Positions 35,832 to 47,561 of a DNA stretch of 64,000 bases are shown piece after piece (within the stretch, counting starts at the first letter, position 1; each line of letters opens with the position of its first letter). Location: assembly GCA_024138025.1 (NCBI GenBank), contig JAMXBD010001254.1, positions 124,001 through 188,000 of the forward strand. Reading direction: 5' to 3'. The notes below the pieces were generated by a model. It was not told the DNA's origin, ran no database searches, and saw nothing but the letters and a program-made list of their open reading frames with translations. This DNA is from Combretum micranthum. Taxonomy: Eukaryota > Streptophyta > Magnoliopsida > Myrtales > Combretaceae. A program made the translations under genes and the position numbers.

Positions 35832-38800
35832 TGTAAACCCCGGTATTCTCAGTAGTTAAGTAAACCTCGGGAGTTAAAAAGCGAAACCCTACTCCAGTCC
35901 AATTTAAGTCTATTGAGAGAAACTTAGAAACCCTAAATTCGGCTTTCCTTCGGTTTCATAATAAAAGAAGTTTTATAAAGTAAATGAATATGAATTATTG
36001 TTTAAAGTATATTTTAAACCTTAGAAAGTTTTAAATTTGGGAATTTTTCAATTCCGAGCCTTTTCGAGCTCAATTACGGAAAAACGTGCCCCAGGACCAC
36101 AAACTCAGAAAAATATTCTGAAATATTCATTAGAATCGAAATTTATAAGGATTTCAAAAATAAAATTTTATAATTTTTCGGGCTATAAAAATTACAGTTA
36201 CAGCCTTTTTCCCGTATTTTCGTTACAACCGGTAAAGTAGATGTCTTGTCTACTATTCACAATATAACCTACACTACACACTACCCATATCTATTCTTAC
36301 ATCCTTACAACCTACTCATTACAATTTTCTTTTCCAAGAAATTTTATTTCCTAATTAATTAATATAATTATTACAATTTATTACACAAATTACAAATTTT
36401 ATCAAATTTTCAAATTCTCTCTCTCTCCCTCACCCCTTGGCCCACCCCCCTCCCCAATTCCTCCTCATTTTGTTTTATTTTCACTATTTTTATTCAATTA
36501 AACCCTAATATATTCATTATATAAGCTCCTTTTTCTCTCTCTCTCCTCATTTTCACTCTTTCAAATTTTAACAAAGGTTGAAAACCCTCTCTTTCTCCTC
36601 TCTACATTGCCATGACACACACACACTCACAAGCTTATTTCCTCTTCTTTTCATCTCCAAATCTCCATTAATGTGATGATTTCAAGCTTTGTTATTACCA
36701 AATCTTGTAATGGCAAGACCATTCTTGAGTGTTTTTCACTTTTAATCCCAATGAGCATATGTTAGGGACATGAAAACACTAATACAAGAATATCAAGCCA
36801 TCACAAGAAGTGGATCTAGTGTTTAAAAGAGTTTTTGTTGGAATATTATCTTGTTCATGCATGTAAAGTAGAGATCTTACATAGAAAGTTATGTTCATGC
36901 CATGAAACTCATGATTCATGCACTAAATGTGGTAGATCTAGTGTTTAGGCACTCATACCTTCATCTACATTTATGTTCATATGGTTATTTTGAGCTTTTA
37001 TGCATTAATGATCATAAAGGCTTAGCCTTGCATGTATATAGATGTGTTAGATGGTAGATCTTCATGTATAGGAGGCAAGAAACTTGAAAAAGAAAAGATT
37101 TTTGTTAGAAATGTCTTATGGAAATTCGGATGATTTTTGAACCCTATTTTAAAAACCACTAAAACCACTTTGAAACTCATATTTTACATGAAAAATGAAG
37201 GGTATGTGTAATAGGTATCTTTAAGGAAAAATTTTTATAAGTTAAAGTGAGTTTAGGCATGAGTAATGTGCAAAACAAGTAGTGGAGTTAGAATGGAAAA
37301 TCTTGAGATAGTGATTAGTTTGTTAAATTCGTAATTTGGAGTAATGCCTACATAAACACCTAGTATTCAAGCTTAAATTGCATGTTTTATGAGTTAAATG
37401 AAGTCCTTAGACAATAGATATAATAAAGCTTCAAATTTTGATGCATTAAACAAGTTTTCTCATAGGAAAAATGCAAGAAAAGAAAATTTCCAAAATTCGG
37501 ATTTTTGTGAAAAGTTTGTTTAAAAACATATTTGCCAAGTAAAAAATGTGAATTTCTATGAAGAAATGAAGGTCTCGGATAGTATAGATAATGAAGACTC
37601 ATTTTTTTTCTTAGATAGTAAGTGAATTCTAAGAATAAAATCTTAAAACCCTAGGAAATGCAAAATTGGAAGGAGTAGATTTTTAGGAAAGGATGATTGT
37701 GGAGTTTTATAATTATTAGGAGTTCTTAAGAGTTCATTATCAAAAATCATCAAGATCATGCATATATTGGACTCATGACATGGCATTCATATTAGGAATT
37801 CATTCATATTCCATCTATACATGAATCATCAACTAGAAACATTTTTACTAAATGCGAAACAATTTTTTGGAAAAAGGAAAGTTACAGAACAAATCTAATC
37901 CACTGTTCCATGACCTTAATGTTTTCAAAACTTGAAAATAATATTAGAATTAGATATATCTTTCGAAGTAGATAGAAATCGATATAAAATTTGCGAAATT
38001 CCGAGTTAAAATGATCAAGTTATGGCCATTTTTAGTTGGAACTTCCGCAAATACCGAGAATTCCGATTTTGTCTAGTTAGATGCATAGCTTGCATTAGTT
38101 AAGTGATGAGATCATTATTAGGTTTTTCTTATATGGTAGGTGATCCCGAGCACAATGATACCCTACCACCCAACTACTACTATTAAGAGACCGGCGTACC
38201 ATGGTCGAATGAGTATTACTTCCGCTCTCAATTATTGCTTATGATTGTAATGATAGTGGCATTAGTTGTTTAGGCAAAGATAAAAAAATGATTATGTATG
38301 ATGGGGTATATGAGAATTATATACTTGTCTACTGTTGATATGTGAAGTTGAACTTAAGGAATATCGAAACCGGATGTTAAGCTACTGCTTGTATAGCGAG
38401 GAGTTATAATTGATTGTCTGCGAATATTGGTTGGTCACCTAAAAGAATTGGATTAATCTATTATTGGACCTCAATTATAATTGAACTCATTCATATCACG
38501 ATGGGGATGGAGCATTAGCATTTGTTGGTTTTTCTTGATCCATAAAACGAATTTGTTGGTTAATCGTGATCCATAAAACGAAATTGTTGGTTAATCGTGA
38601 TCCATAAAACGAAATTTTTGATTAATCGTGATCCATAAAATGAATTATTGTTTAGTTAACCGTGAGCTTAAACGGCGTCGTACCGCAGGATTCGTTGATC
38701 TGCTAACCCGGGATGGAGGGCGCAAGTCCATCCACATATGATTTCCGGCTGGTTATATGTTTGTTGAACTCATTTGTTTGATGCATATCATTTGCTTGAG

Positions 38801-39274
38801 TAACCACTTGCTTGAATGATTTGTCTTAATTGTGATGTGGAAGTTTTCACTCACTAAGCTAGTTAGCTTACGCTCCTATAGTTTTTACTTGTTGCAGCAT
38901 GAATTCATTTCGCTTAGGCCAACGAAGGCTACATCTCAGGTACCGGAGCTAGGAGTTTCCCTTAGAAGTTTATTTCGATTTTGTTTAGACTTCCGTTGGA
39001 AACTAAAGGACTCTGGATGACTATAATGGACTTAATATTATTTTGCGGGGGAATGCTCCTTAGACTTTGTAAATTATATATGTGTTTTGGTTTATTATCT
39101 ATGGCTAATGAATGCCACATTAAACTTCGTAACTCCATTGATTAAGTATTATATTGTCGTAAAGGGACGCTTTACATATATACAAGACTCCCGAAGGGCT
39201 CAGATAGAATTTCAAGAGTCTTATATAGTATGTGGTGGACTGTTATGTTTATGATACCCCTATGGGGCGTGACA
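35832..39274 (+). mobile_element. Solo LTR (3.4 kb, element A class) inside element B 3' LTR
   Basis: It runs from TGTAAACCCCGGTATTC to ATGGGGCGTGACA, with flanks ATACC (35827-35831) and GTACC (39275-39279), a five-base duplication with one change. It is the inverted relative of the solo LTR at 17501-21145 and of the element A LTR. The type I U3 module lies at about 36025-36240, TATATAAG at 36518, a CT-rich leader at 36530-36600, and a minisatellite at 38531-38650. It entered only 15 bp from the end of the host LTR. Confidence 0.9.
36518..36525 (+). promoter_or_regulatory. TATA element of solo LTR 35832-39274
   Basis: TATATAAG is followed by GCTCC and a CTCTCTCTC leader, the same arrangement as in the element A LTR. 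Confidence 0.55.
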
Positions 39275-39294
39275 GTACCCTTCGGGGCGTGACA

Positions 39295-39467
39295 GGTATT
39301 TGCAGAATTTTCTTTTTTTTTTTTTAACTTTTTTTTCTTCTTCTTTTTTTATCTGCATCACTTAAACAAAAAGATTAATACGACTATTTACAAATATACA
39401 AGATATTTACAAAAGAAAGCAATTTAAATATGAAAAACATAAAGTGGCTAGCCCTCTAAAAAATTGT
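39295..39467 (-). mobile_element. Element D leader fragment right of element B
   Basis: AT-rich sequence between the GGTAT duplication and the primer site of element D, including T-rich runs at 39310-39350. On the minus strand it is the 5' leader of D, continuing at 14162-13912 across element B. No coding signal. Confidence 0.6.
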
Positions 39468-39485
39468 CCCTAGTAGAGTCGCCAA
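39468..39485 (-). other. Primer-binding site of element D (Tat/Ogre type)
   Basis: The minus strand reads TTGGCGACTCTACTAGGG, two bases after the LTR end. This wording closely matches the primer site common in Tat/Ogre-lineage gypsy elements, usually ascribed to tRNA-Arg. The tRNA match is from memory and was not checked. Confidence 0.65.
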
Positions 39486-39487
39486 GC

Positions 39488-41403
39488 TGTCGAGCCTAGG
39501 TTTTGATTTCCAGTTCGATTTCCTTTAATTCTATTCATACTAAACCCTAACCCATTTAATACGAATCATCAACTAAGAATTAAAGAAAATTTTGAATTTT
39601 GAAAATATTTTGGAGTCGCCACATGACTAAAGGCGAGATAAAAAAAAAAAAAAACCAAAACCAATGGGTAGGTTGATTTCGATTTTGCTACCGATCCGCG
39701 AAAAAAATCGTTTTGAAAACGAAAATAAGAAATTAACTTGAGTCCGGGGGCTAACCTATTAAAACCTAAACGGTTATCACTTTAGCTTTCCAATTTTTAA
39801 TTGCTTTCTTTTAAACCTTAATTTCAAAATCTAAACAATTTACAAGGTTCTAACTATTTACAAATATGTACAAATTTACTTAAACTAAGAGAAACAAACA
39901 AAATCACAAAAATAAATTTTTTTACATATTTTGAGTCGCCCTATTTAGGTACTTACGTACCTGCTAATCGGGATCTGACCACACGTAGTTCTTTAAGAAA
40001 ATTTAGTTTGTTGGTTAATTTTAGTATTTTGAAATCTTATCACTTTAAGTTCATTAAGTTTTATGATTTAATAAAAATTATCTAATTTTATGTGACTCTT
40101 AAATCTATCAAATTAATTTTGAAAAAATTTTTAAAAATCAAATTTTCTAGGTGTCAAAACAATTTTTTTTTAACCAAACAAATCATCATAATATCAATCA
40201 TCACAAAAACTCATGTAAAACTATCACAATTATTTATAAACACAAACTTCACACTATTATCATATATTAACATCAAACAAATATTATTATGATTAATATT
40301 ATTAAAACTTCAACTAATTTCACTTATTAATCTATTTTTGCAAAAAAAATATATTTATTACTAATTATATATAATCTATTATTATATATTATCATATTAT
40401 TATATATACATATACACATATATGGTAAGGAAAACTTACTTGGGTGAAGATGGCTCCGCGTGCAGGAATTGAAGACGACTAGGGATGAAGACCGCGATAG
40501 CGTGCAGAGGATCCACGAGCAGATAAACGAAGGATGACTCGTGATGAACATGATCAACGACGATGATGACCAGGAGCAGTCCGGTGATGGCAACAGCAAC
40601 GGCGGAGAGTCGACGATGACATAGCAGTGGACGACCAACGAAGGCAAATCGGCAAGGGATGTGAGATAATTGATTGAGGGCTTTTGAAGTCCTCACGATT
40701 CGAACAAATCAATGTAAATTAATTTTTATAATTTTCCCTTGCTTCCCCCACAAAACAGAAGATGATGAGGGTATTTATAAGCTTTAATTCGACCAAAACC
40801 TTCCTAATCAATCAATCCCGAACCTAAGGCTTGTAAAACACGTTTTGGGCAAAATTTGAATAATTCAAGTCAAAACCGATGTAACTTTCCAATTAAATGC
40901 AATAAATAATGTGTACTTCCCATATTGTAACATTCCAAATCATTAAATTGCCTAAAAAACAACTTTCACACATTTTTGAATTTTTTAGGAATGTACCAAA
41001 AACAAGTTTTTCCCAAATTTAAAGTCTGGATTTGAAAGAGCAATTATTGATGAAAACATGTGATTTTTATACCAAAACAAACTATTCCATGCCTAGTTTC
41101 CAAATTTGCCTTCGATCCGTGGAAAAAAAGGTCCGGAAGTGGGCCGAAAACGAGCTCAAAGTGGGCCAATCGAGCTGCCCAACAAAGAAGAAGATGAACA
41201 ATAATTTTTTTTTTCATATTATAAAACTGTATATTACATCCATTATATTTATTTCCTTTAATTTGATTTATTTTTCCTAATTTTTATTTCTAATTATAAT
41301 GCCCAAAAATGCAAAAAATTCAATTTAGCCATATTTGCACTAATATTAATATTTAATTATTAACAAATTGGCAAAAATAAATTGTCAAAATGAGGTGTCT
41401 ACA
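39488..41403 (-). repeat. LTR of element D (Tat/Ogre-type, 1.9 kb)
   Basis: In sense (minus) it starts TGTAGACACCTCATTTTG at 41403 and ends CTCGACA at 39488, right before the primer site. The start wording, the phrase tggagtcgccacatg near the 3' side (about 39610) and the primer site are typical of the Tat/Ogre lineage. TATA lies at 40779-40772. A GC-rich island of about 260 bp (40440-40700) stands out from the AT-rich remainder and contains an 86-codon frame. CTCAT at 41404-41408 is the expected target duplication, partner out of view. Confidence 0.75.
40772..40779 (-). promoter_or_regulatory. TATA box of element D LTR
   Basis: The minus strand reads TATAAATACCCTCATC, about 630 bases into the LTR in sense direction, upstream of the GC-rich island. 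This is a normal U3 length and a plausible pol II promoter. Confidence 0.6.
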
Positions 41404-44400
41404 CTCATGATATTATATTTTTGTTGATGATGAACTATTGTTTTTTTAATAGTTTTTAACTTTTTAAAGTATAAAATTTATTTATTTAGTTATAAACTCT
41501 TATTATATATTAATTGTTTAATATATTTTATCAGTGGATTATTTTATTCGTTGACGATCTTTGTTGATCAATGATTTTTTATTTTGGCTAAATTTATTGG
41601 TAGATAATCGACTTGATAGTTCTATTAAAAATTATAAATTATGACTTACTATGTATTGATTAGTGAATATATTTTATTGGTAGATAACTGATTTTATAGA
41701 GGACTATAGATTTAAAGTATGATGAGTTCAAAAAGTATTTTGTTATGATTTACAATATAAACTTTGTAAAGTGATATAAATATTTAAGTGTCTGCACAAA
41801 CATAAAAAAACTAAAACAACAAAAATTTTTAATTACAATTTTGATTTAATCCGTAATCCAAATCCAACCAAATCGTTATTTAATAGTTTAAAAAATTTAT
41901 AATCCGAACCAAACCGTTACTTAAGGGTTTAGTTTAGGATGGGAAAAAAAAAACAAACATATAAATTATGATTTTGTTTAATTTTAAGAAAAATTGAACC
42001 GAACCAAATCGATACATACCCACTCGTAACTAAGACTATAAAATAAGGAATTGTCTAGTATATAATAGGTAATCACATGGAACAAATCGTGCCGATTTGT
42101 TTGGTTCAGCTTTATTGTTCGCTACACTAAACAATTGCAGGTGTCACTCGTCATAAACATTGATCGATTATTCTCCTGGATGGCGAAGTCTTCTCTGATT
42201 CGAAAGGTACTTATATTTGTTGTAAATCGTAACGTGGGAAGCTACCAGTTTTTTTAAATGATCGTTTCATATAATCTTGTAGGAAAAGGGGGGAGGGGGC
42301 AGAATCAAAGATGGAAAAAAAAATACATAAGGTAATCTAGCGGATCAACAAAGTAGCAAACTTGAGTCTTTTATGCAGCTCTTATTCTACGTTGGATTTC
42401 AACAACGTCTAGTTATTGAATATGAACAAAAGATAATTTAAATGATGCTAAACAATCAAGTCAAGAAATGTGCTCATTAGTAACATCTGTTACTCTATCA
42501 TCTCACTTAATCATAGGAATCATCTTCATATTATTAACTTAGTTAAAGAGTTCATCGATATCTTAAGTGAATCTGATCTTTTTTAGAAAGTTTTTATCGA
42601 TGCATTACTTTAATAAAATTATATATATATTTTAATTGTCATAATATTTTACTAATCAAAATATGATAGGACTAAGAAATTTATATTTTAAGTTGCTTCA
42701 TCAAACAACTTTCATATGAATTTTATATTAAAAACCTTATTTTACTCATTATGTAGGGTTGTTTGGCCTCACTTACTGTACCAGCAAAGCAATAAAATCA
42801 ACTAAAAAACAAATTTACACACGCACAAAAAAGGTGTGTCCGGTCCCCAGTTATATTTAGGTACTCCAGGATAGCCAATGTGATCTTATTCGCAAAAATC
42901 ACTGGTCAACTTATACATTTATAACCATATAGTACGAATCTGACACCTTAATCTGATCCTCACGTTCTCTTAATTAGCCATATAATATTTTTTGCCCCAA
43001 TGCCATATATGATACATGGGCCCATTCCTAAAGGCAACAAAACAAGAAGCTACACTGTTTTCGAATAACCCAACAAATTTTAGCTTATATCTTTTACCCT
43101 AGATTTGTATACCAAGAACCAATGACAACGAGATGGATAAAAAATCCACCTACAAGGAGGCATCATGGTTGTACTTTTGTTGTTTTCACTGTTTTGTTCG
43201 ACAATGATTATGTTCTATCTGGAGCCAACCAGGTGTCTCTTTAGTTGCAAATATTCAAAAATGGCAAGCAATTTAAATAGTTGAATTAAATTTTAAAAGA
43301 TTATGATAGCGAGTAGAGTGACTGAAGGGACGGTTTCTTTAGCTGGAACCATAAGATAAAGAATGCATAGTAGCTGGAGACTGGGCGTATAATCTAATGT
43401 TTCTTATTTGTTGTTTGCTTTGTCCAAATTTTTATAAACAAATTTGATTTAGCATTTGTCACTGGCAAGAAGTCGTTTTTCACGGTAATATTTCCTGAGG
43501 ACAAGCATATCAGAGTTTTGAAGTTGATGCAAAACACTTTAATATTATATATATATATAGGGTAGCTAGTAGCATGAGTAAAAGAGGTATAGATGGACGA
43601 AAAGGACAACTATAGTTTACCAGATGACACTAGAAAAGATGAAGGTGTGGTGTCGAAACAGTACATTATCATACTTGTTGTTTCTTTTGGCGCAGTTTTC
43701 ATGCACGTACGAGGAGGGTCTAATACTATATGTAAATTGTTGATTCAGAAATTAGATTTATTATGGAGTTTTTTTTTTTTTTCGATTATAATGAATGAAG
43801 AAGAATTTTACTTAAAAGATCAGAAGAGATGACACTAAATTATAAAATCATTAACAGCTTTACGATGAAGTTTACAGGATGATAAAGCGTTAATAATGTA
43901 TACATATATATATTTGTTTTTTTTTTTTTTTTAACTCACGGTGCTTACACCAAGCTCTCTTAGGTCTCTCTAAGAAAATATCTCTAAGAAGATCATACAT
44001 ATATTATAATAAGGTCAATTAAGTTGATTATTATCTTCGTAAATTTCATAAAATATTTTGATATCCTACTTTATTAAAACATAATAAATATACCCTTAAA
44101 AATATCAATATTAAACTTAATGTTAACATTTTCAGAGGATTATTTCTTGTATATGAAAAATTATCGATACATTATATAAAATTTACAAAGATGGTTAACA
44201 TAATTTATTTATTATAAGATATAGTTTTGGAAACCTTTTTCTATCATCCTACCTTTTCAGTAGGGTAGTATTTTTTTGTATTATAAATATTTCCTCAAAA
44301 ATTAGTACTGATTTTCAAATGATACGTCTTCAATGCAAATTGGAAGCACTTTCATATATTACATAACCAGTGATATCTCCTTTTTTCTTTTTTATTTTCT

Positions 44401-45665
44401 TTTTAGTCGTTCCATTCTTTTCCGAAAAAACAATTATTAACTTTGGTTCTTTTTTTTTTTTTTTTTTAATGTTGAATAAGGAGATATATTACACGTTTTT
44501 CAGTTCGACAAATTTTTCGTCTTTTGTTTCTTGGACGAAAATCAATTTTCTTCCTCGAAGCTTTTACATTAAATCAGTATAATTTTGGTTTTGTTACTCT
44601 CACATTTAATCTTACATGTTTGTCTTTATCTATAATGAAAATTTTATCTTACACTAGTAGATATCTTGGTTTTCCAATTGTGTGATGTGGCCTTCAGCAA
44701 TTTTTAGACTCCATTTAAAAATTTTCTTATAATAGTTTCTCGAATTGCTCTCCCAATTTTTCCAACTTTTTCCTTTGTATTTCTAGAATGGAAATGTAAA
44801 AGTTTCTCCATTTGTACTTCTGTTTTTATTTTATATATTGATACTGTAAATTTTAGACCTATAGGAAGACCTTGAGAAAAGGAATATAAATTTATGATGG
44901 CTTTTGAGGTTAGTCCTCGTCGAGAAGACGACATGATTACTGAGGGTGTTCCGTGTTGCAAGAAAGGTATCATGGTTATTTGCCAATTTGGTATTTTGTG
45001 TTTAGGTATGATTTAATATCTTTTGTTTTTAGTTTAAGAATACTATTTTATGTTCGTATGATTTAGTATCGCATGTTTTAATTTAGGCATACCGTCTCAA
45101 ATTTGCAAACTTATAGTTTAAAATTTACATGCCAAAACTTATGAATACTTAGATTGTATCGCATATATATTGTAACTTTGAAACTTTTTAAAATATTAAG
45201 AGGACATAAAACTTACAAAAGTATAAAGTGCTTAACATGAATACGTTTCGGTCGGCTGGAGTAACCTTTGATCATTAGTAAATTATTGTTTTCAATCAAT
45301 AATTTTTATTTTAAAAGTTTAAATATAACGTGAACATTATAATATACTATTTTAACATGCTTATGTTTCAATAAAAAAAAAAAAGAAAAAACAAGAAGAG
45401 AAGAAGCATCTTGTCATCCTTGCATGTGCTTTTAAGTTTGAGTTCCCTAACATTGTCTATTCATCTTCCCAACTTGCTCACTTTTACTGCTTGTTCACTT
45501 TAGCATATGAAATAAGCCGTGAATTCAATAAGAATATAATAGAGTTTTAATAATTATTATAATATTCACTTGATATTAAAAAATATATAAAAGGTAATTA
45601 TTGAAGCAAAAATGAAATATCTATAATCTCACTTGTATTTATTACACATAAATGATAATTGTATA
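41404..45665. other. AT-rich intergenic stretch without a supported gene
   Basis: 4.3 kb between element D and the hAT-type MITE. Visible items: a degenerate stretch rich in AACCAAATCG and CCGAACCAAACCG (about 41830-42020) that could be an old hAT-type MITE end; a TA-type microsatellite at 43541-43560; T-runs near 43770, 43918 and 44450; an A-rich run at 45376-45400. Predicted frames of 70-90 codons (43593-43832 plus, 44370-44582 plus, 44704-44973 minus) match nothing I recognise. A small exon-like segment with splice-like borders (42138-42206) is listed as a finding. Confidence 0.6.
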
Positions 45666-45672
45666 TAGAGAT

Positions 45673-46080
45673 TGACGCAGCACAAAAGCGTTTAATAATA
45701 GAAACCAATTGGACAATTGATTTCAAAACATGAATTCAATCACACAATTGCTAGGTAATTGCAAATTCAGAGAAAATCTTTTAAATTAAATAAAAAAAAT
45801 GTCAAAATATCAATTGTCTATACAAAGATAAGCCTAAAAGCCTATTTTTACTATTACATGAAAATACTAAAAAGACAAAGTAATAAATACAATATTGACT
45901 AATAATAAAGATAAATAATAAATATAAATATGAAAAGGAAAATAGTAAATACAATTTAGACCAATGATAAATACAAATAAATCATGTGACAACTGACAAA
46001 ATAGGTCCGCTTAAAGGCTGGTGAAGGCCGGCGGTGTAGTTGGTCAAGGATGGCAGCGTAGTAGCTTGTCGTCCACATCA
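45673..46080 (-). repeat. 3' LTR of element F
   Basis: 408 bp ending in TGACGCAGC on the plus-strand left and CCACATCA on the right. It contains the GC-rich phrase aaggccggcggtgtag. On the minus strand the purine-rich AAATGGAGGAGAA lies just before it, a fitting polypurine tract. Confidence 0.85.
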
Positions 46081-46254
46081 TTCTCCTCCATTTAAAAAAA
46101 AAAAAACTCATCCTCGAGTTTAGAGTTGAATTTCATTATAGAGTTTCTTCAACCTTAGGATGATGAAGATACACTTTGATTCACAAATATCCTCCGGGAT
46201 CAAATATGAACCTGTAAAAGCAAATATTAACATCTAATAAAAAACTTTCTTGCT

Positions 46255-46560
46255 CCACTATAGCAAACTAAGAACATACTCTTTGTTGAGAAACAAACAA
46301 ATACTGCCAACTTTCCTCGGGGTTAATGATGCAGGTACAAAAAATGGGTTCATGTCCTCTCTAATGAAACCCTTCTGTTTTAGTTCCTGCGTTTTCTCTT
46401 GTAAAACCTTAGTCTCATTGGGACTCATCATGTAGTGTGGTAGGTTAGGTAAACTTGCCCCTGACACCAAATCAATCCGATGTTAGATGTTCCTCATAGG
46501 TGGTAATCCCTCTGTCAAGTCTTTAAAAAACACCCCCTTGAACTCCTCCAATATCTCCTT
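46255..46560 (-). pseudogene. Element F reverse transcriptase N-terminal fragment
   Basis: The minus strand reads a pre-RT segment (EILEEFKGVFFKDLTEGLPP, with a stop shortly after) and then the RT start [19 protein letters not shown] and [20 protein letters not shown], a typical chromovirus opening. It breaks off after the Pro-Arg-Lys-Val-Gly-Ser stretch, where the fingers motif should follow. The catalytic palm is absent. It is joined abruptly to LTR-proximal sequence, marking the right border of the internal deletion. Confidence 0.8.
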
Positions 46561-46744
46561 CACTACCCTTAGCGTAACACCACTGCTCTCTTCCCCTACT
46601 GTCATGATCTACTTCATTATGGGTGCATGCACAACTTTAGATTCCTTCTTAGCATCCTCATAATATTCTTCCTCTCCATCGGGCTCACAATAAACCTCCT
46701 CATTCATATCTACAGTGACCTGTTCTTGAGTAACCTTGGAAGTC

Positions 46745-47527
46745 TTTTATTGTTCTATTGATCTTTCAATTTCATCTTTTGCCTCCTTCAAATCACTATT
46801 TTGTACCAATATCATAAACTCTTCGTTATATTCATGCATCAATTTCTTCTCGTCATGAAATTTGTGGTCCTGTTGAACTAAGATTTCTTCATAATTAAGA
46901 GGAAAAAATTCATCCTCTAATAATATCTTCATCCTAAACCATGTCCTGACAGGTGTTTTTCCTTCATGACTCAACTTTTTTTGTAACCTTTCCTACCATG
47001 CAGATGTAGCCTTTAAGCATACATGCTACCAATCTTACCTTCTTCTCCTATAGCACCACCATAATATCAAAAAGCCGTTCAACCTTAGTAATCCAATCAA
47101 CAAAATCCTTAGTCCCTAATTCTCCTCTAAAATATGGAATATCTCTTCTAAATTTGCCTCCACCACCCTGTCTTTGTGGCCGATCCTCTTCCTCCATCAA
47201 TCCATCTTCTTCTTCAGAATCATATTTGTAATAATCATTAAAATCATGATACTTACCTCTATATTGACATCTATGATTTACAACAATAGGTCTGACAACA
47301 GGATTGCCGCGAGCATACTCTACCTTTGGTCGTCTCCCGTAACCGTTCCTATTGCTATTGGTATTAGATTGGTCAATCTGATCATCAAAGTGTTGCTCAT
47401 AACACCAGAATCTCTTATCCATACTACCAAATACCGCCCTTCAACCCAAGGATTTGGCTCTCAGGACTTCCACATCTCGAACACTATCAAAGACGTGATT
47501 GCCGCCAACACTATCTTTAATTGCCAT
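46745..47527 (-). pseudogene. gag: Element F gag relic
   Basis: The probable start ATG is at 47527-47525, about 15 bases after the primer site (MAIKDSVGGNH). After a stop the frame resumes with a Tyr/Asp/Glu-rich linker (47422-47150), then RRDIPYFRGELGTKDFVDWI and VERLFDI, the capsid start, and KTPVRTWFRMKILLEDEFFP with EEFMILVQNSDL at 46974-46750. These are the usual Ty3/gypsy capsid motifs. The C-terminal zinc knuckle is missing and is replaced by an acidic stretch leading into the RT fragment. Confidence 0.8.
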
Positions 47528-47542
47528 CTTTCAAGGAACTCA

Positions 47543-47558
47543 CCTTGCTCTATTACCA
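47543..47558 (-). other. Primer-binding site of element F
   Basis: The minus strand reads TGGTAATAGAGCAAGG three bases after the 5' LTR, an initiator-Met tRNA site (TGGTATCAGAGC) with two changes. Confidence 0.7.
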
Positions 47559-47561
47559 ATC

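Larger units (their letters stand above)
14163..39294 (+). mobile_element. Element B: Tekay-type chromovirus, full length with four nested insertions
   Basis: Structure: 5' LTR (14163-21536), primer site (21545), upstream coding relic, gag, protease, RT, RNase H, integrase, chromodomain remnant, polypurine tract, 3' LTR (32426-39294). The target duplication GGTAT at 14158-14162 and 39295-39299 is perfect. Nested insertions are a 291-bp foldback sequence, three solo LTRs (17501-21145, 26487-31309, 35832-39274) and their duplications. Without them B is about 12.9 kb and its LTRs are about 3428 and 3421 bp. In the first 180 bp of the two LTRs I count about six differences, which suggests an old but not ancient insertion. 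The chromodomain-like tail on integrase places it with chromoviruses. All ORFs are broken. Confidence 0.92.
32426..39294 (+). repeat. 3' LTR of element B, interrupted
   Basis: It starts TGTAAACCCCTAAAATTTTC and ends GGGGCGTGACA at 39294, followed by the target duplication GGTAT. Without the solo LTR at 35832-39274 and its duplication it measures about 3421 bp, matching the cleaned 5' LTR (about 3428 bp). TATA is at 33124-33131. Confidence 0.92.

Noticed and set aside
41830..42020. Complete hAT-type MITE with AACCAAACCG-type ends
   Set aside because: Only internal-type phrases are visible; I could not find paired ends or an 8-bp duplication.
43593..43832. 79-codon plus-strand frame (MDEKDNYSLPDDTRK...)
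   Set aside because: The first half looks protein-like, but it ends in a T-run-encoded Phe stretch with no support; a chance frame is more likely.
44704..44973. Minus-strand 89-codon frame (LTSKAIINLYSFSQGLP...)
   Set aside because: Less AT-biased than neighbours and looked gene-like, but I recognise no family, and no exon signals or neighbours support it.
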